Origin: an uncultured Eubacteriales bacterium
GTDB lineage: Bacteria; Bacillota; Clostridia; Christensenellales; UBA1242
Direction: 5' to 3'
DNA length: 62,174 nt
Assembly (NCBI GenBank): GCA_948695535.1
Contig: CAPRTS010000006.1
Location: 8,077 to 70,250, forward strand
Part shown: positions 1 through 6,769 of the stretch, piece by piece
Layout: every line of letters begins with the position of its first letter
Position numbering within the stretch: position 1 is the first letter of the stretch
Notes under the pieces: model-generated
What the model saw: the letters and a program-made list of their open reading frames with translations, nothing else
Databases searched by the model: none
What the model was told of the DNA's origin: nothing
Position numbers and translations under genes: made by a program

Positions 1-120
1 CGCGGTTAGTTCTTAACTTAGTTATCTTGTTCTGGTGGAGATAGTCGGGGTCGAAAAACCGCTGTCGCGGTTAGTTCTTAACTTAGTTATCTTGTTCTGG
101 TGGAGATAGTCGGGGTCGAA
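1..120. repeat. Direct repeat, 55 bp, containing the 3' end of tRNA-Ala
   Basis: Bases 1-55 and 66-120 are identical, separated by 10 bp. Each copy holds the T-loop/acceptor 3' part of tRNA-Ala plus about 30 bp of downstream flank. Only the second copy is attached to a full tRNA. This is either the duplicated tRNA 3' end left by an integrative element or an artefact at a contig edge; the position at base 1 makes the artefact plausible. Confidence 0.8.
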
Positions 121-173
121 CCGGCGACCTTTTGAATGCCATTCAAACGCTCTACCAACTGAGCTATATCCCC
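98..173 (-). tRNA. tRNA-Ala(GGC)
   Basis: The minus strand folds as a full cloverleaf: acceptor GGGGATA pairs with TATCTCC, the D arm is standard, anticodon loop ATGGCAT gives anticodon GGC, the T loop is TTCGACC, and CCA is encoded. It decodes GCC/GCU alanine codons. Confidence 0.95.
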
Positions 174-225
174 ACGGCGTGGTTACTATTAAGATTATAA
201 CATACGCGGTAAAAAATATCAACGA

Positions 226-1020
226 TTATTGCACAGCGTCCAGTACCGTTACTAAACCCTTGGTACGACTGGGTTGAACGGTGATTTGGTCACCGGCGTT
301 ATAGGCGCGACGCGTATAAGCCACTAATTGCTCGCCGCCGCTGACCGTAACCACGACCTTATAATTGGTGGTGCCAATGCGACGCACGTGCGAGCCCGTA
401 CTGGCTTGACTGCTGATGGTGCACGACACCACGGTTGCGGCCATTGGCGGTTGGTTGTGGTCGGCCTTGCGCGAAAGGCGTTGACGCACCGCAACCGTAA
501 TCCCCGCAATAACAATCGTCAGCGGGAAGCACGCGGTCACACAGATGCCCGCAATCATTAACGGTAAATTTTCGCCGCTGTTGCTTCGCACCAACAGCGC
601 AATCCCGCCGAACAACGTGCCAAACAGCCACACCAATAAAATAATGCTTTTCACAATGTCACCTTTGGGCGACGCCCGTACCAAGCGCAACCAACTTTTC
701 AATTCGTGGTTCGCCATTGCCATACGGTTGTCGTAACCGCCGGTATGATTCACGTCAGCAATTTCTTGTTCGTAAGTCTGCGCCACGTCCGCCTTGGTGG
801 CGGTTTCGTCTTTCACGTCCCGTAATGCGTGCGTAAACATGCGCACCAGCACGATGATGGACACTAAAAACGCCCCGCCCATAATGACTTGCATACCAAT
901 CAATAAAATGGCCACGTTCCCGAACACTGCGGTCAACACGAACAGCGCGACCAGCGTAGCGATAACTGCCACCGCCAGCAACCGCGACCAAATTTGACTA
1001 CCTTGCCTACTGTTTCCCAA
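226..1020 (-). CDS. Multi-pass membrane protein of unknown function
   Basis: I do not recognise the family. The protein has two N-terminal hydrophobic helices (around LLAVAVIATLVALFVL and IGMQVIMGGAFLVSIIVLV), a charged cytoplasmic-like stretch, two more helices (IILLVWLFGTLFGGIALLV and an AGICVTACFPLTIVIAG segment), then a basic linker and a small beta-rich C-terminal domain of about 70 residues. The open frame continues upstream into tRNA-Val on the same strand, so the extreme N-terminus cannot be coding. I place the start at a TTG at 1020, directly after the tRNA, but it could lie further in. It may be co-transcribed with the tRNA. Confidence 0.6.
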   Translation of the reverse strand: MGNSRQGSQIWSRLLAVAVIATLVALFVLTAVFGNVAILLIGMQVIMGGAFLVSIIVLVRMFTHALRDVKDETATKADVAQTYEQEIADVNHTGGYDNRMAMANHELKSWLRLVRASPKGDIVKSIILLVWLFGTLFGGIALLVRSNSGENLPLMIAGICVTACFPLTIVIAGITVAVRQRLSRKADHNQPPMAATVVSCTISSQASTGSHVRRIGTTNYKVVVTVSGGEQLVAYTRRAYNAGDQITVQPSRTKGLVTVLDAVQ

Positions 1021-1095
1021 TGGTGGGCAATACAGGGTTTGAACCTGTGACTTTCCGCACGTCAAGCGGATACTCTCCCGCTGAGTTAATTGCCC
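1021..1095 (-). tRNA. tRNA-Val(GAC)
   Basis: Cloverleaf on minus: acceptor GGGCAAT/ATTGCCC, anticodon loop TTGACGT (anticodon GAC), T loop TTCAAAC, CCA encoded. It decodes GUC/GUU valine codons. Confidence 0.95.
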
Positions 1096-1221
1096 GTAAG
1101 GTTATTATACCACCGCCCGTCCCCCTTTGCCAAGACAAACTTTGACGCGCGTCAACCAGTAATTGTGATTATACCCTTGGCGTGTGGCGAAAAAGTAGTA
1201 ACTTAAAACGAACATCAAACT

Positions 1222-1241
1222 GCCCAATAAATTGTAATTTA
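1222..1241 (+). repeat. Dispersed 20-mer GCCC(G/A)ATAAATTGTAATTTA, copy 1
   Basis: One of four copies of a near-identical 20-mer; the others are at 1828-1847, 4070-4089 and, inverted, 5463-5482. This copy overlaps the 3' end of the XRE gene by three bases. Copies 1 and 2 are direct repeats that bracket that gene, which suggests cassette borders. Confidence 0.7.
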
Positions 1242-1697
1242 CAATGCCTTTTTTCTAATATATTGGTAAACAAACTCGGTAACGCAACGGTAAACACAGT
1301 AAATAATCCAAATAAGCCAAGTGTATTGCCACTTTTGCGTTATCAAACCAATTGTCACATAAAGAAGCGCAACGGTAATAGCAATAACCCAATTCATTAT
1401 TTTACTATACTTTTTGATTTTCATTTCATTCTCGCGTAAAACGGATATTAAATTGTTGTCTGCCTGCTCTTTACTCGTTTCTTCGCGCAATCGTTCGCCG
1501 CTTAATAATTCGTTAAGCGTTATGCCGAAAATATCGCAAATAGGCAATAACAGTTCGGTATCGGGTAAGCCGTTTCCGTTTTCCCACTTTGAAACCGTTT
1601 TGGGACTTACGCATAACTTTTCCGATAACTGCTCTTGTGTTAAATTTTTTGCTTTGCGTTCCGCTAAAATGAATAAACCTATCTTTTTGTAATCCAT
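1239..1697 (-). CDS. XRE-family HTH regulator with C-terminal membrane anchor
   Basis: Residues about 5-60 form a Cro/CI-type helix-turn-helix (KAKNLTQEQLSEKLCVSPKT followed by VSKWENG), typical of Bacillota regulators that bind a promoter as dimers. Residues about 100-140 contain two hydrophobic helices, so the protein is probably membrane-tethered. The gene sits alone in an AT-rich cassette between two tRNA-Val genes and is bracketed by a 20-bp direct repeat, which points to horizontal acquisition. The start has an AAGG-containing sequence about 7 nt upstream. The target is unknown. The 190 bp between this gene and the next tRNA show only an AT-rich promoter-like stretch and repeat copy 2. 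Confidence 0.85.
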   Translation of the reverse strand: MDYKKIGLFILAERKAKNLTQEQLSEKLCVSPKTVSKWENGNGLPDTELLLPICDIFGITLNELLSGERLREETSKEQADNNLISVLRENEMKIKKYSKIMNWVIAITVALLYVTIGLITQKWQYTWLIWIIYCVYRCVTEFVYQYIRKKAL

Positions 1698-1827
1698 AAA
1701 CGCACCTTCTTAATAAATTTTATACCCTTATTGTATTGCATTTCAGATTATTTGAAAAGGTATAACCGTACCGATTTACTCTACAAATTTACCGATTTAC
1801 TTTTTTATTGAAAAACTTTGGCAATGC

Positions 1828-1847
1828 GCCCGATAAATTGTAATTTA
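1828..1847 (+). repeat. Dispersed 20-mer, copy 2
   Basis: GCCCGATAAATTGTAATTTA, in direct orientation with copy 1, 606 bp away. It lies in the untranscribed side of the XRE cassette, 40 bp before tRNA-Val(CAC). Confidence 0.7.
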
Positions 1848-1887
1848 ATTTGCGTTATTACAACCAATAATTCGGATTATTCGTCTG

Positions 1888-1963
1888 TGGTGGGCAATAC
1901 AGGACTTGAACCTATGACTTCCTCCATGTGACGGAGACACTCTACCAACTGAGTTAATTGCCC
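1888..1963 (-). tRNA. tRNA-Val(CAC)
   Basis: Cloverleaf on minus with the same acceptor GGGCAAT as the upstream tRNA-Val. The anticodon loop GTCACAT gives CAC, the T loop is TTCAAGT, and CCA is encoded. Position 32 is G, pairing loosely across the loop, but the stem TCTCC/GGAGG is intact. It decodes GUG. Confidence 0.92.
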
Positions 1964-2081
1964 AACTATAAATTTTTACCACGGTTACCAATTTTTTTCA
2001 AGTGCTTTTCTTGGGTGCAAGGTATGGCCCCCACGCGTGGTTTAATCGGTCTTTACAATTTTTCACTGCATAAAAATACTT

Positions 2082-3635
2082 TTAATCAAGTGAATTATCG
2101 CCCGTCAATATTTTTGCACCGATAACCGTCATAGAAATTTTGTCGTTAGGGCTTAAATTGCTTAAAATTACAACGCCTTTTTTTCTGTCTTGCGTAAAAC
2201 CCAGATAGGTATTGAAAGCGGTTGTTGCGCCGTTATGCCATACTACGTCGTTTTTATCGTCCAACAGCCAAGTCATACCTACGGCGTCCATTCTGATGTT
2301 CAACCGCTCGTAAGTCGCCTTGTTAGCGTTTATAACCTTTAATTTCGCAAAGGTATTTGCCGAATAATCAAGACTATCCGTCATATAAATTTTCATATAA
2401 TTTGCCATATCCTGTACATTAGAAATAATCGCGCCGGCGGGAAGATAGCCGTCGTTTTCTTGCCATTGCCAATATTTATCGAGATTTCCGCTCTGCTTTG
2501 CTACTTGCGTATTGGTAAGGTTTAATTCGCTACGCATAAAATCGTTCATTATAGCCGTGAAAGTTCCGTTATAGATTTTTTCCAAAACCAAACCGACAAC
2601 GGCTATACCAAAGTTAGAGTAAACAAACGGATAATCTTTATTTTCCAAAGCAACGCTTTTAACTTTATGCAAAATTTGTGTTCTGCTTATCCCGTAGAAA
2701 TCGTTGGTTATATGGGCAAATTTGTTGCCAATCATCGAACTTTCAAAATAATACGCTTTATAACCCGACGTATGCGTTAAAAGCCGTTCAACCGTAGGAT
2801 AATATTTGGTATCGTCAAGGTCTAAATATTGTGCAATACTGTCAGTAAGAGTTAATTTGCCTTCATTAACGGCTTTTGCGCAAAGCAACCCGACCAAGGT
2901 TTTACTGATAGAGCCAATTTCGTAATCGTATATAGTAGTTTCTTTTCCGGCAGAACCGTAAACATGATAAGTGATATTGCCGTCCTCAATTACGGCGATA
3001 CTAATTTTATTATTTTTATTTGTACAGTCATAGTTTATCATAGCCAACGCCGACATACTGTCCAGTTTGGCAAAACTGCTTTGCCCATAGATTGCGATTC
3101 CGCCAAAACAGCAGACTACTGCCATAACAAAAGATAAAATTACCGACGTAATGGTGATTATGCTTTTCTTGTTCATTTTTACGGAAGTTGCCATTGGTAT
3201 GGCGTTTTTTACGGAAATAAGTACATGCGTAACCGTAAAGATAATAGCAAAGACCGTCAGCGGAATACTTGCGATCATTATCCCCGAGAACAGAAAAATC
3301 AAAGACGGAATTATCGAAAGCAATAATGCTTTTACCATGCCCGCTTTTTGCCAAAGCACAACCCATATAACGCAATAACCCAGCACCAAAAGGCTATTGA
3401 TAAGGCAATAGATAATTTCGGCGAACGAAAAATAAAAACCTATCCAAGTGTACGGAATATTAAAAATCATTAACACCATACACGCATAGCGACTGATTTG
3501 TTCCAAAATTTGTGCCACTTGATTTTGATATGTATTTTGATAACCACCTTTGTGCTTAACAGCAAAAACAATATTGGGTATCATCATTACCGCAATTATA
3601 ATAAGTCCGCCATAATTAAACCACGTCATAAACAC
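2082..3635 (-). CDS. Membrane-anchored beta-lactamase-family serine hydrolase
   Basis: The N-terminal 190 residues carry five or six hydrophobic helices. The rest is a beta-lactamase/penicillin-binding-protein-like (PF00144-type) extracellular domain with the SxxK motif in EIGSISKTLVG, a YxN motif in YSNFGI and the HxG-type third motif in WHNGATTAFN. Family members act as esterases, peptidases or cell-wall modifiers; the actual substrate cannot be told. AT-rich codon use and a position between two tRNA genes suggest transfer. An AGGAG-like sequence (TAGGAGTG) precedes the start. The 147 bp between this gene and tRNA-Ala(TGC) hold no gene. Confidence 0.85.
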   Translation of the reverse strand: MFMTWFNYGGLIIIAVMMIPNIVFAVKHKGGYQNTYQNQVAQILEQISRYACMVLMIFNIPYTWIGFYFSFAEIIYCLINSLLVLGYCVIWVVLWQKAGMVKALLLSIIPSLIFLFSGIMIASIPLTVFAIIFTVTHVLISVKNAIPMATSVKMNKKSIITITSVILSFVMAVVCCFGGIAIYGQSSFAKLDSMSALAMINYDCTNKNNKISIAVIEDGNITYHVYGSAGKETTIYDYEIGSISKTLVGLLCAKAVNEGKLTLTDSIAQYLDLDDTKYYPTVERLLTHTSGYKAYYFESSMIGNKFAHITNDFYGISRTQILHKVKSVALENKDYPFVYSNFGIAVVGLVLEKIYNGTFTAIMNDFMRSELNLTNTQVAKQSGNLDKYWQWQENDGYLPAGAIISNVQDMANYMKIYMTDSLDYSANTFAKLKVINANKATYERLNIRMDAVGMTWLLDDKNDVVWHNGATTAFNTYLGFTQDRKKGVVILSNLSPNDKISMTVIGAKILTGDNSLD

Positions 3636-3782
3636 TCCTATAAGTTACTGTTTGTCGCTTGGGATAAGTAAATACATTATAGCACATGCCCAACGAGTTC
3701 TCAACGGTATAAGACCGTGAAATAACAAAATATCTTGTTCGCTACGCGGTTCAACGGGCGGTTATTCTCGGCAATCGTTTCG

Positions 3783-3860
3783 TGGTGGAGGTGAGCGGAT
3801 TCGAACCGCTGACCCCTTGCTTGCAGGGCAAGTGCTCCGACCGGACTGAGCTACACCCCC
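3783..3860 (-). tRNA. tRNA-Ala(TGC)
   Basis: Cloverleaf on minus: acceptor GGGGGTG/CACCTCC, anticodon loop CCTGCAA (anticodon TGC), T loop TTCGAAT, CCA encoded, slightly long D loop. Confidence 0.93.
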
Positions 3861-3932
3861 ACGGGAATAAAAATATTTTATAAAACTGGTAGCGTTTTGT
3901 CAAGGCGTATGTTATAATGGATTTGTTCCCGT

Positions 3933-4009
3933 GCAGCAGTAGCATAACTGGATAGTGCACCAGGCTACGAACTTGGCGGTTGGGGGTTCGATTCCCTCCT
4001 GCTGCACCA
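3933..4009 (+). tRNA. tRNA-Arg(ACG)
   Basis: Cloverleaf on plus: acceptor GCAGCAG/CTGCTGC, anticodon loop CTACGAA (anticodon ACG, read as ICG after deamination), T loop TTCGATT, CCA encoded. A TATAAT box lies about 17 nt upstream (3914-3919) and a terminator follows directly. Confidence 0.95.
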
Positions 4010-4012
4010 AGC

Positions 4013-4050
4013 ACAACCTTATTCGAATTTTCGAGTAAGGTTGTCTTTGT
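4013..4050 (+). terminator. Rho-independent terminator after tRNA-Arg
   Basis: A 13-bp stem (ACAACCTTATTCG with CGAGTAAGGTTGT, one G-T pair) closes a 6-nt loop and is followed by CTTTGT. It starts 4 nt after the tRNA CCA. Confidence 0.8.
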
Positions 4051-4069
4051 ATAAAGAGCCAAATGCACT

Positions 4070-4089
4070 GCCCGATAAATGGTAATTTA
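4070..4089 (+). repeat. Dispersed 20-mer, copy 3
   Basis: GCCCGATAAATGGTAATTTA, one mismatch to copy 2. With inverted copy 4 (5463-5482) it brackets the 4.1-5.5 kb cassette. Confidence 0.65.
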
Positions 4090-4186
4090 GTTATGGTATC
4101 GTTTTAGTTTTTTTTAGTTTTTTAGACTGCCGAACAATACCAAAAATACATAAACCCAAAACCGCCGACAAAAAAAGACGCTTGAT

Positions 4187-4258
4187 ATGGACGAACAAGA
4201 ACAAAGAAAGAAAAAGCCCATACCCATCAGAAAGTATGTTTGTTGTCCGATTTGTTAA
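4187..4258 (+). pseudogene. Possible 23-residue remnant ORF
   Basis: A short frame starts MDEQEQRKKKPIPIRKY and ends CCPIC before TAA. The CxxC-like end resembles the start of a truncated zinc ribbon. It ends 2 bp before the degenerate origin-like sequence, so it may be a fragment of a mobile-element gene. No ribosome binding site is evident. Confidence 0.3.
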
Positions 4259-4259
4259 A

Positions 4260-4295
4260 AAGTTTTACCACGCCACCCCGTAACGTGTAACACAT
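4260..4295 (+). other. Degenerate CRESS-type origin (nonamer, right arm and iterons)
   Basis: AAGTTTTAC (4260-4268) differs by one base from the porcine-circovirus nonamer AAGTATTAC. It is followed by CACGCC and CCCGTAAC, the same right arm and iteron sequence found beside the intact origin at 14.15 kb; TTACCACGCCACCCCGTAAC (4265-4284) is a perfect 20-base match to that locus. A second GTAACA follows at 4287. The left stem arm GGCGTG is missing. It is probably the relic of an integrated Rep-dependent element. Confidence 0.6.
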
Positions 4296-4417
4296 TTGGG
4301 GGGCTTATTGCAATAACGGCTATTTTAACCAATATATGACAAAATATTCTTTATGCCTTGCCTTACAATTTAGGGTGGGTTTGGGTGGGGTTATCTAATA
4401 TTTATGAGGTGTCAAAT

Positions 4418-4594
4418 ATGGAAAAGAAAATACCGCAAGGCATTAGCGTAATTTATTTCGACGATAAAGAGAAAAGCATTTACGCCGATTTGCCGCCCGA
4501 TAACGATCAAGCAAAAAAGCTGTCAAGGCTCGTTTACCGCGAAGCAATGACAGCCATTAGCACTGAAAACAAAACCGACAAACCGCAAGATTAA
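4418..4594 (+). CDS. Small hypothetical protein, 58 aa
   Basis: I do not recognise this protein. It is short, soluble and acidic (starts MEKKIPQGISVIYFDDKEKS). A GAGGTG Shine-Dalgarno sequence sits 6 nt before the ATG at 4418, which I prefer over an upstream in-frame ATG at 4358. Small ORFs of this kind often accompany recombinase or plasmid modules in Bacillota. The stop overlaps the 3' end of an opposing degenerate reading frame. Confidence 0.55.
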   Translation: MEKKIPQGISVIYFDDKEKSIYADLPPDNDQAKKLSRLVYREAMTAISTENKTDKPQD

Positions 4595-4760
4595 CTTGCG
4601 GCTATTTGCTTTCCGTATAGCGGATAGTCCGACAGCGGCAATTCCACTTGGCAGAATAATTCCGTGTTGTTCACCTTGAATATTGTTATGTTCTTATTTG
4701 CGATTATCCGCTTCACCAAAAGCGTTAAAGTACGAACCATATCGGTTCGTACTTTTTCTT
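4591..4760 (-). pseudogene. Degenerate C-terminal coding remnant 1 (CQVELP element)
   Basis: The minus strand encodes LTLLVKRIIANKNITIFKV followed by NNTELFCQVELPL. A second, more decayed copy lies at 5546-5672 (LTLLV...NIVILPVN...YYCQVELP). The pattern resembles the extreme C-terminus of a large serine recombinase or similar protein, but only the tail survives and the assignment is weak. The frame is open further to 4920, beneath the divergent gene. Confidence 0.4.
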
Positions 4761-4883
4761 GTCCGCAACTTAGCGACAAACTTATTATATCAAGCACCCG
4801 CCAAGTTCCATTGTTCATTTTTCCACTGTTATATAGTTGAAAAAAGTGATTGTTTGAGGTATAATATTTAAGAATTGAAAGAT

Positions 4884-5465
4884 ATGAACCGAACAAAAAA
4901 TAAAAAAAATCAATATGCAAAAATCGTTTTAATAATTTCTTGCATTTTTGCCGTTATCGCAAGCGCTTTGATTATCGTTATTTTTAGCGATTTTCCGCAA
5001 TATTTTGTATACAACCAAAAGGCAAAAGATTTATACGAAAACGGCGTTGAGGTAGACGCTTATGCCATAGGTTATTACGATAATTACAGCACAACGGTAC
5101 ACACTGACCCTAATCATAGACCGCACACACATCGTAGCGGACGTTTTTACGTAATATATAAATATAACGACGGCAAACGCGCGTATCAAGACGAATATAT
5201 TGATACCGTTAATTGCAGAAGCAGAGATGAATTGCGTGTGCGGGAGCAATATATTAAGCAAATGATAGCGACCGACGGAGCAACTAAAAAAATGCTTATT
5301 GCGGACAACGGCTTGTGTTGCCTGTCGATTTATAAAGAAAGTTTAATATCAAATAATACTTTAATAATTTATATTTCTATTATTGCGGTTTCTTCGGTAG
5401 TTTTAGGCTTATGTATTTTCGGTATTGTACGACAGTCAAAAAAACTAAAAAGGCACTGCAACTAA
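4884..5465 (+). CDS. Hypothetical two-TM membrane protein
   Basis: No family recognised. A basic N-terminus precedes a TM helix (IVLIISCIFAVIASALIIVI), then an extracellular-like domain of about 115 residues that resembles DUF3592-type folds (YAIGYYDNYSTT, FYVIYKYNDGKRAYQDEY), a second TM helix near the C-terminus (IIYISIIAVSSVVLGLCIFG) and a basic tail. A TATAAT box at 4860 and a weak GAAAG support the ATG at 4884 rather than a TTG nine bases upstream. AT-rich composition and the bracketing repeats and origin relics suggest it is cargo of a small mobile segment. Confidence 0.65.
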   Translation: MNRTKNKKNQYAKIVLIISCIFAVIASALIIVIFSDFPQYFVYNQKAKDLYENGVEVDAYAIGYYDNYSTTVHTDPNHRPHTHRSGRFYVIYKYNDGKRAYQDEYIDTVNCRSRDELRVREQYIKQMIATDGATKKMLIADNGLCCLSIYKESLISNNTLIIYISIIAVSSVVLGLCIFGIVRQSKKLKRHCN

Positions 5466-5482
5466 ATTACAATTTATCGGGG
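5463..5482 (-). repeat. Dispersed 20-mer, copy 4 (inverted)
   Basis: TAAATTACAATTTATCGGGG is the reverse complement of the family. It overlaps the stop codon of the preceding membrane-protein gene and lies 5 bp before the second origin-like stem-loop. Confidence 0.65.
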
Positions 5483-5486
5483 AAGC

Positions 5487-5539
5487 AGGTATTTATTATT
5501 AGTAATACCTTTATCATTCACCCCGTAACACGGTAACAC
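5487..5539 (+). other. CRESS-like origin stem-loop with iterons, variant copy
   Basis: AGGTATT (5487-5493) and AATACCT (5504-5510) form a perfect 7-bp stem around a 10-nt loop, TATTATTAGT. The loop matches the CRESS nonamer consensus NANTATTAC at every fixed position except the last. CACCCCGTAACACGGTAACAC follows at 5519-5539, carrying the same two GTAACA iterons with 8-bp spacing as the locus upstream of rep. Confidence 0.6.
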
Positions 5540-5545
5540 TTTTGA

Positions 5546-5672
5546 CTAAAAGCACCGCGACGCAATGAACATAAACGGCAATTCCACTTGACAGTAATAT
5601 TCAAGCCTATTCACTGGCAATATTACTATGTTCTTTTTTATCGCCTTGCGGTGCACCACCAATAGTGTTAAG
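5546..5672 (-). pseudogene. Degenerate C-terminal coding remnant 2 (CQVELP element)
   Basis: The minus frame reads LTLLVVHRKAIKKNIVILPV then NRLEYYCQVELP, aligning with remnant 1 at 4591-4760. It follows immediately after an origin-like sequence, as remnant 1 does at a greater distance, so the two regions look like duplicated and decayed copies of one module. Confidence 0.4.
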
Positions 5673-5685
5673 TTGAACCCCAAAT

Positions 5686-6051
5686 TTAACTTAACGCTAT
5701 TAAATCGGATTTTTCATAACGATGATGACCTTGTAAGTTCTTCTTATAATTCCAACATTGTATAGCGTCTAGTAATGATTTACCTTGATTATCAGCGAAG
5801 AAATCACGCAGATAAGTGTTGTATTCAAATTGACTATCTATCGGTAATTTTACTGTTTGCTTTTGTTTCATTATTGTGTAATACGCTTGTATTGCTTCGC
5901 GGTAAGTCTTTCCTGAATTTGCTTTAAGCCATTTTTGAAACGGGACAATAAAGGTAAAGCGATGACCGATGTGTTTTTTGAAAAAAGCCCTGTGCCTTTC
6001 GGAACACACAAAATTACTTTCGATTTCGGTAGCGAGTGTCAAACCGACCAC
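5686..6051 (-). CDS. DUF6434/SAP-domain-like protein, probably 5'-truncated
   Basis: The C-terminal half (QFEYNTYLRDFFADNQGKSL, then DAIQCWNYKK and HHRYEKSDL) matches what I know as the DUF6434 domain of small Bacillota proteins, and the middle (FQKWLKANSGKTYREAIQAY) matches the segment usually preceding it. Full-length relatives start with a SAP-like region before the NFVCSERHRAFFKK segment; here only about 15 residues precede it, so the N-terminus appears lost. The function of the family is unknown. It lies convergent to an origin relic and divergent from the transglutaminase-like gene. Confidence 0.6.
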   Translation of the reverse strand: MVGLTLATEIESNFVCSERHRAFFKKHIGHRFTFIVPFQKWLKANSGKTYREAIQAYYTIMKQKQTVKLPIDSQFEYNTYLRDFFADNQGKSLLDAIQCWNYKKNLQGHHRYEKSDLIALS

Positions 6052-6086
6052 TTGTCATTAACTATTGACGGTGCTAAACTATGGTG

Positions 6087-6674
6087 ATGGACTTTGAAAA
6101 ATACGGGATTAACACGATTCAAGACTTGCTGGCGTTTATGGAGAAAAACTTACAATACGGCTTTACCGACCACGGACAAGTCTACCAAGAAGGTCCTAAC
6201 TTTGGCCAGCAAATGGATCAATACTATAAACTAAAAACTGGCGAAGATTTTATTAACAGCGGTTACGGCGTTTGTTATGACTTCTGCGAATTGACCCGCG
6301 AATTTTGCGAACAAAAAAACATTCCGCACCACTGCTACTTTGTGTTCTCGTGGTTGAATCAGCAACAAGGTGGTCCCACGCACACTTTCTTGACCTTTGA
6401 ACAAAACAATAAGTGCTATTGGTTTGAATACGCTTGGCAAGCACACCGTGGCCTTTGGGAATACCCGAACCAAGCCGCCGCGCTTAACGATATCCGCCAA
6501 AAATATAACGCGACCAGTCAACAACCTTACGCCCGCCTGGATCTTTACCAAACGACCAAAGTTCCCGCCGGCGTTAATTTCCGTCAGTTTATTGAGCATT
6601 GCGCGCAAGGCGAACCTTTGGCTTGGCCGGAACCCACCCCCACCCAAGATTTGGCGGACACCCGGGAATTGTAA
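6087..6674 (+). CDS. Transglutaminase-like cysteine protein
   Basis: The layout fits a transglutaminase-like papain-fold enzyme: a catalytic Cys in YGVCYDFCELTREF (residue about 60), a His in GGPTHTFLTF (about 98) and an acidic residue in CYWFEYAW. There is no signal peptide, so it is probably cytoplasmic; the substrate is unknown. The ATG at 6087 is preceded by TTGTCA, 17 bp, TAAACT and six more bases, so the transcript would be leaderless; I prefer it over the ATG at 6081. The C-terminus TPTQDLADTREL ends in the REL tag shared with other unknown proteins in this window. Chromosomal codon use. Confidence 0.75.
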   Translation: MDFEKYGINTIQDLLAFMEKNLQYGFTDHGQVYQEGPNFGQQMDQYYKLKTGEDFINSGYGVCYDFCELTREFCEQKNIPHHCYFVFSWLNQQQGGPTHTFLTFEQNNKCYWFEYAWQAHRGLWEYPNQAAALNDIRQKYNATSQQPYARLDLYQTTKVPAGVNFRQFIEHCAQGEPLAWPEPTPTQDLADTREL

Positions 6675-6769
6675 ACCGGCAATTTCACTTCACCGCCGAC
6701 CAAACGGTGCTTCCGGAGTTTATCCACGACGGGGAATGGCTAAATAACTAGGCTGGCTCTGGTAAAAGG

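Noticed and set aside
22..222. Open frame on minus across tRNA-Ala
   Set aside because: It is the translation of the tRNA gene and flank; no coding signal.
3751..4068. Open frame on minus across tRNA-Ala and antisense to tRNA-Arg
   Set aside because: It runs through two tRNA genes and has no ribosome binding site.
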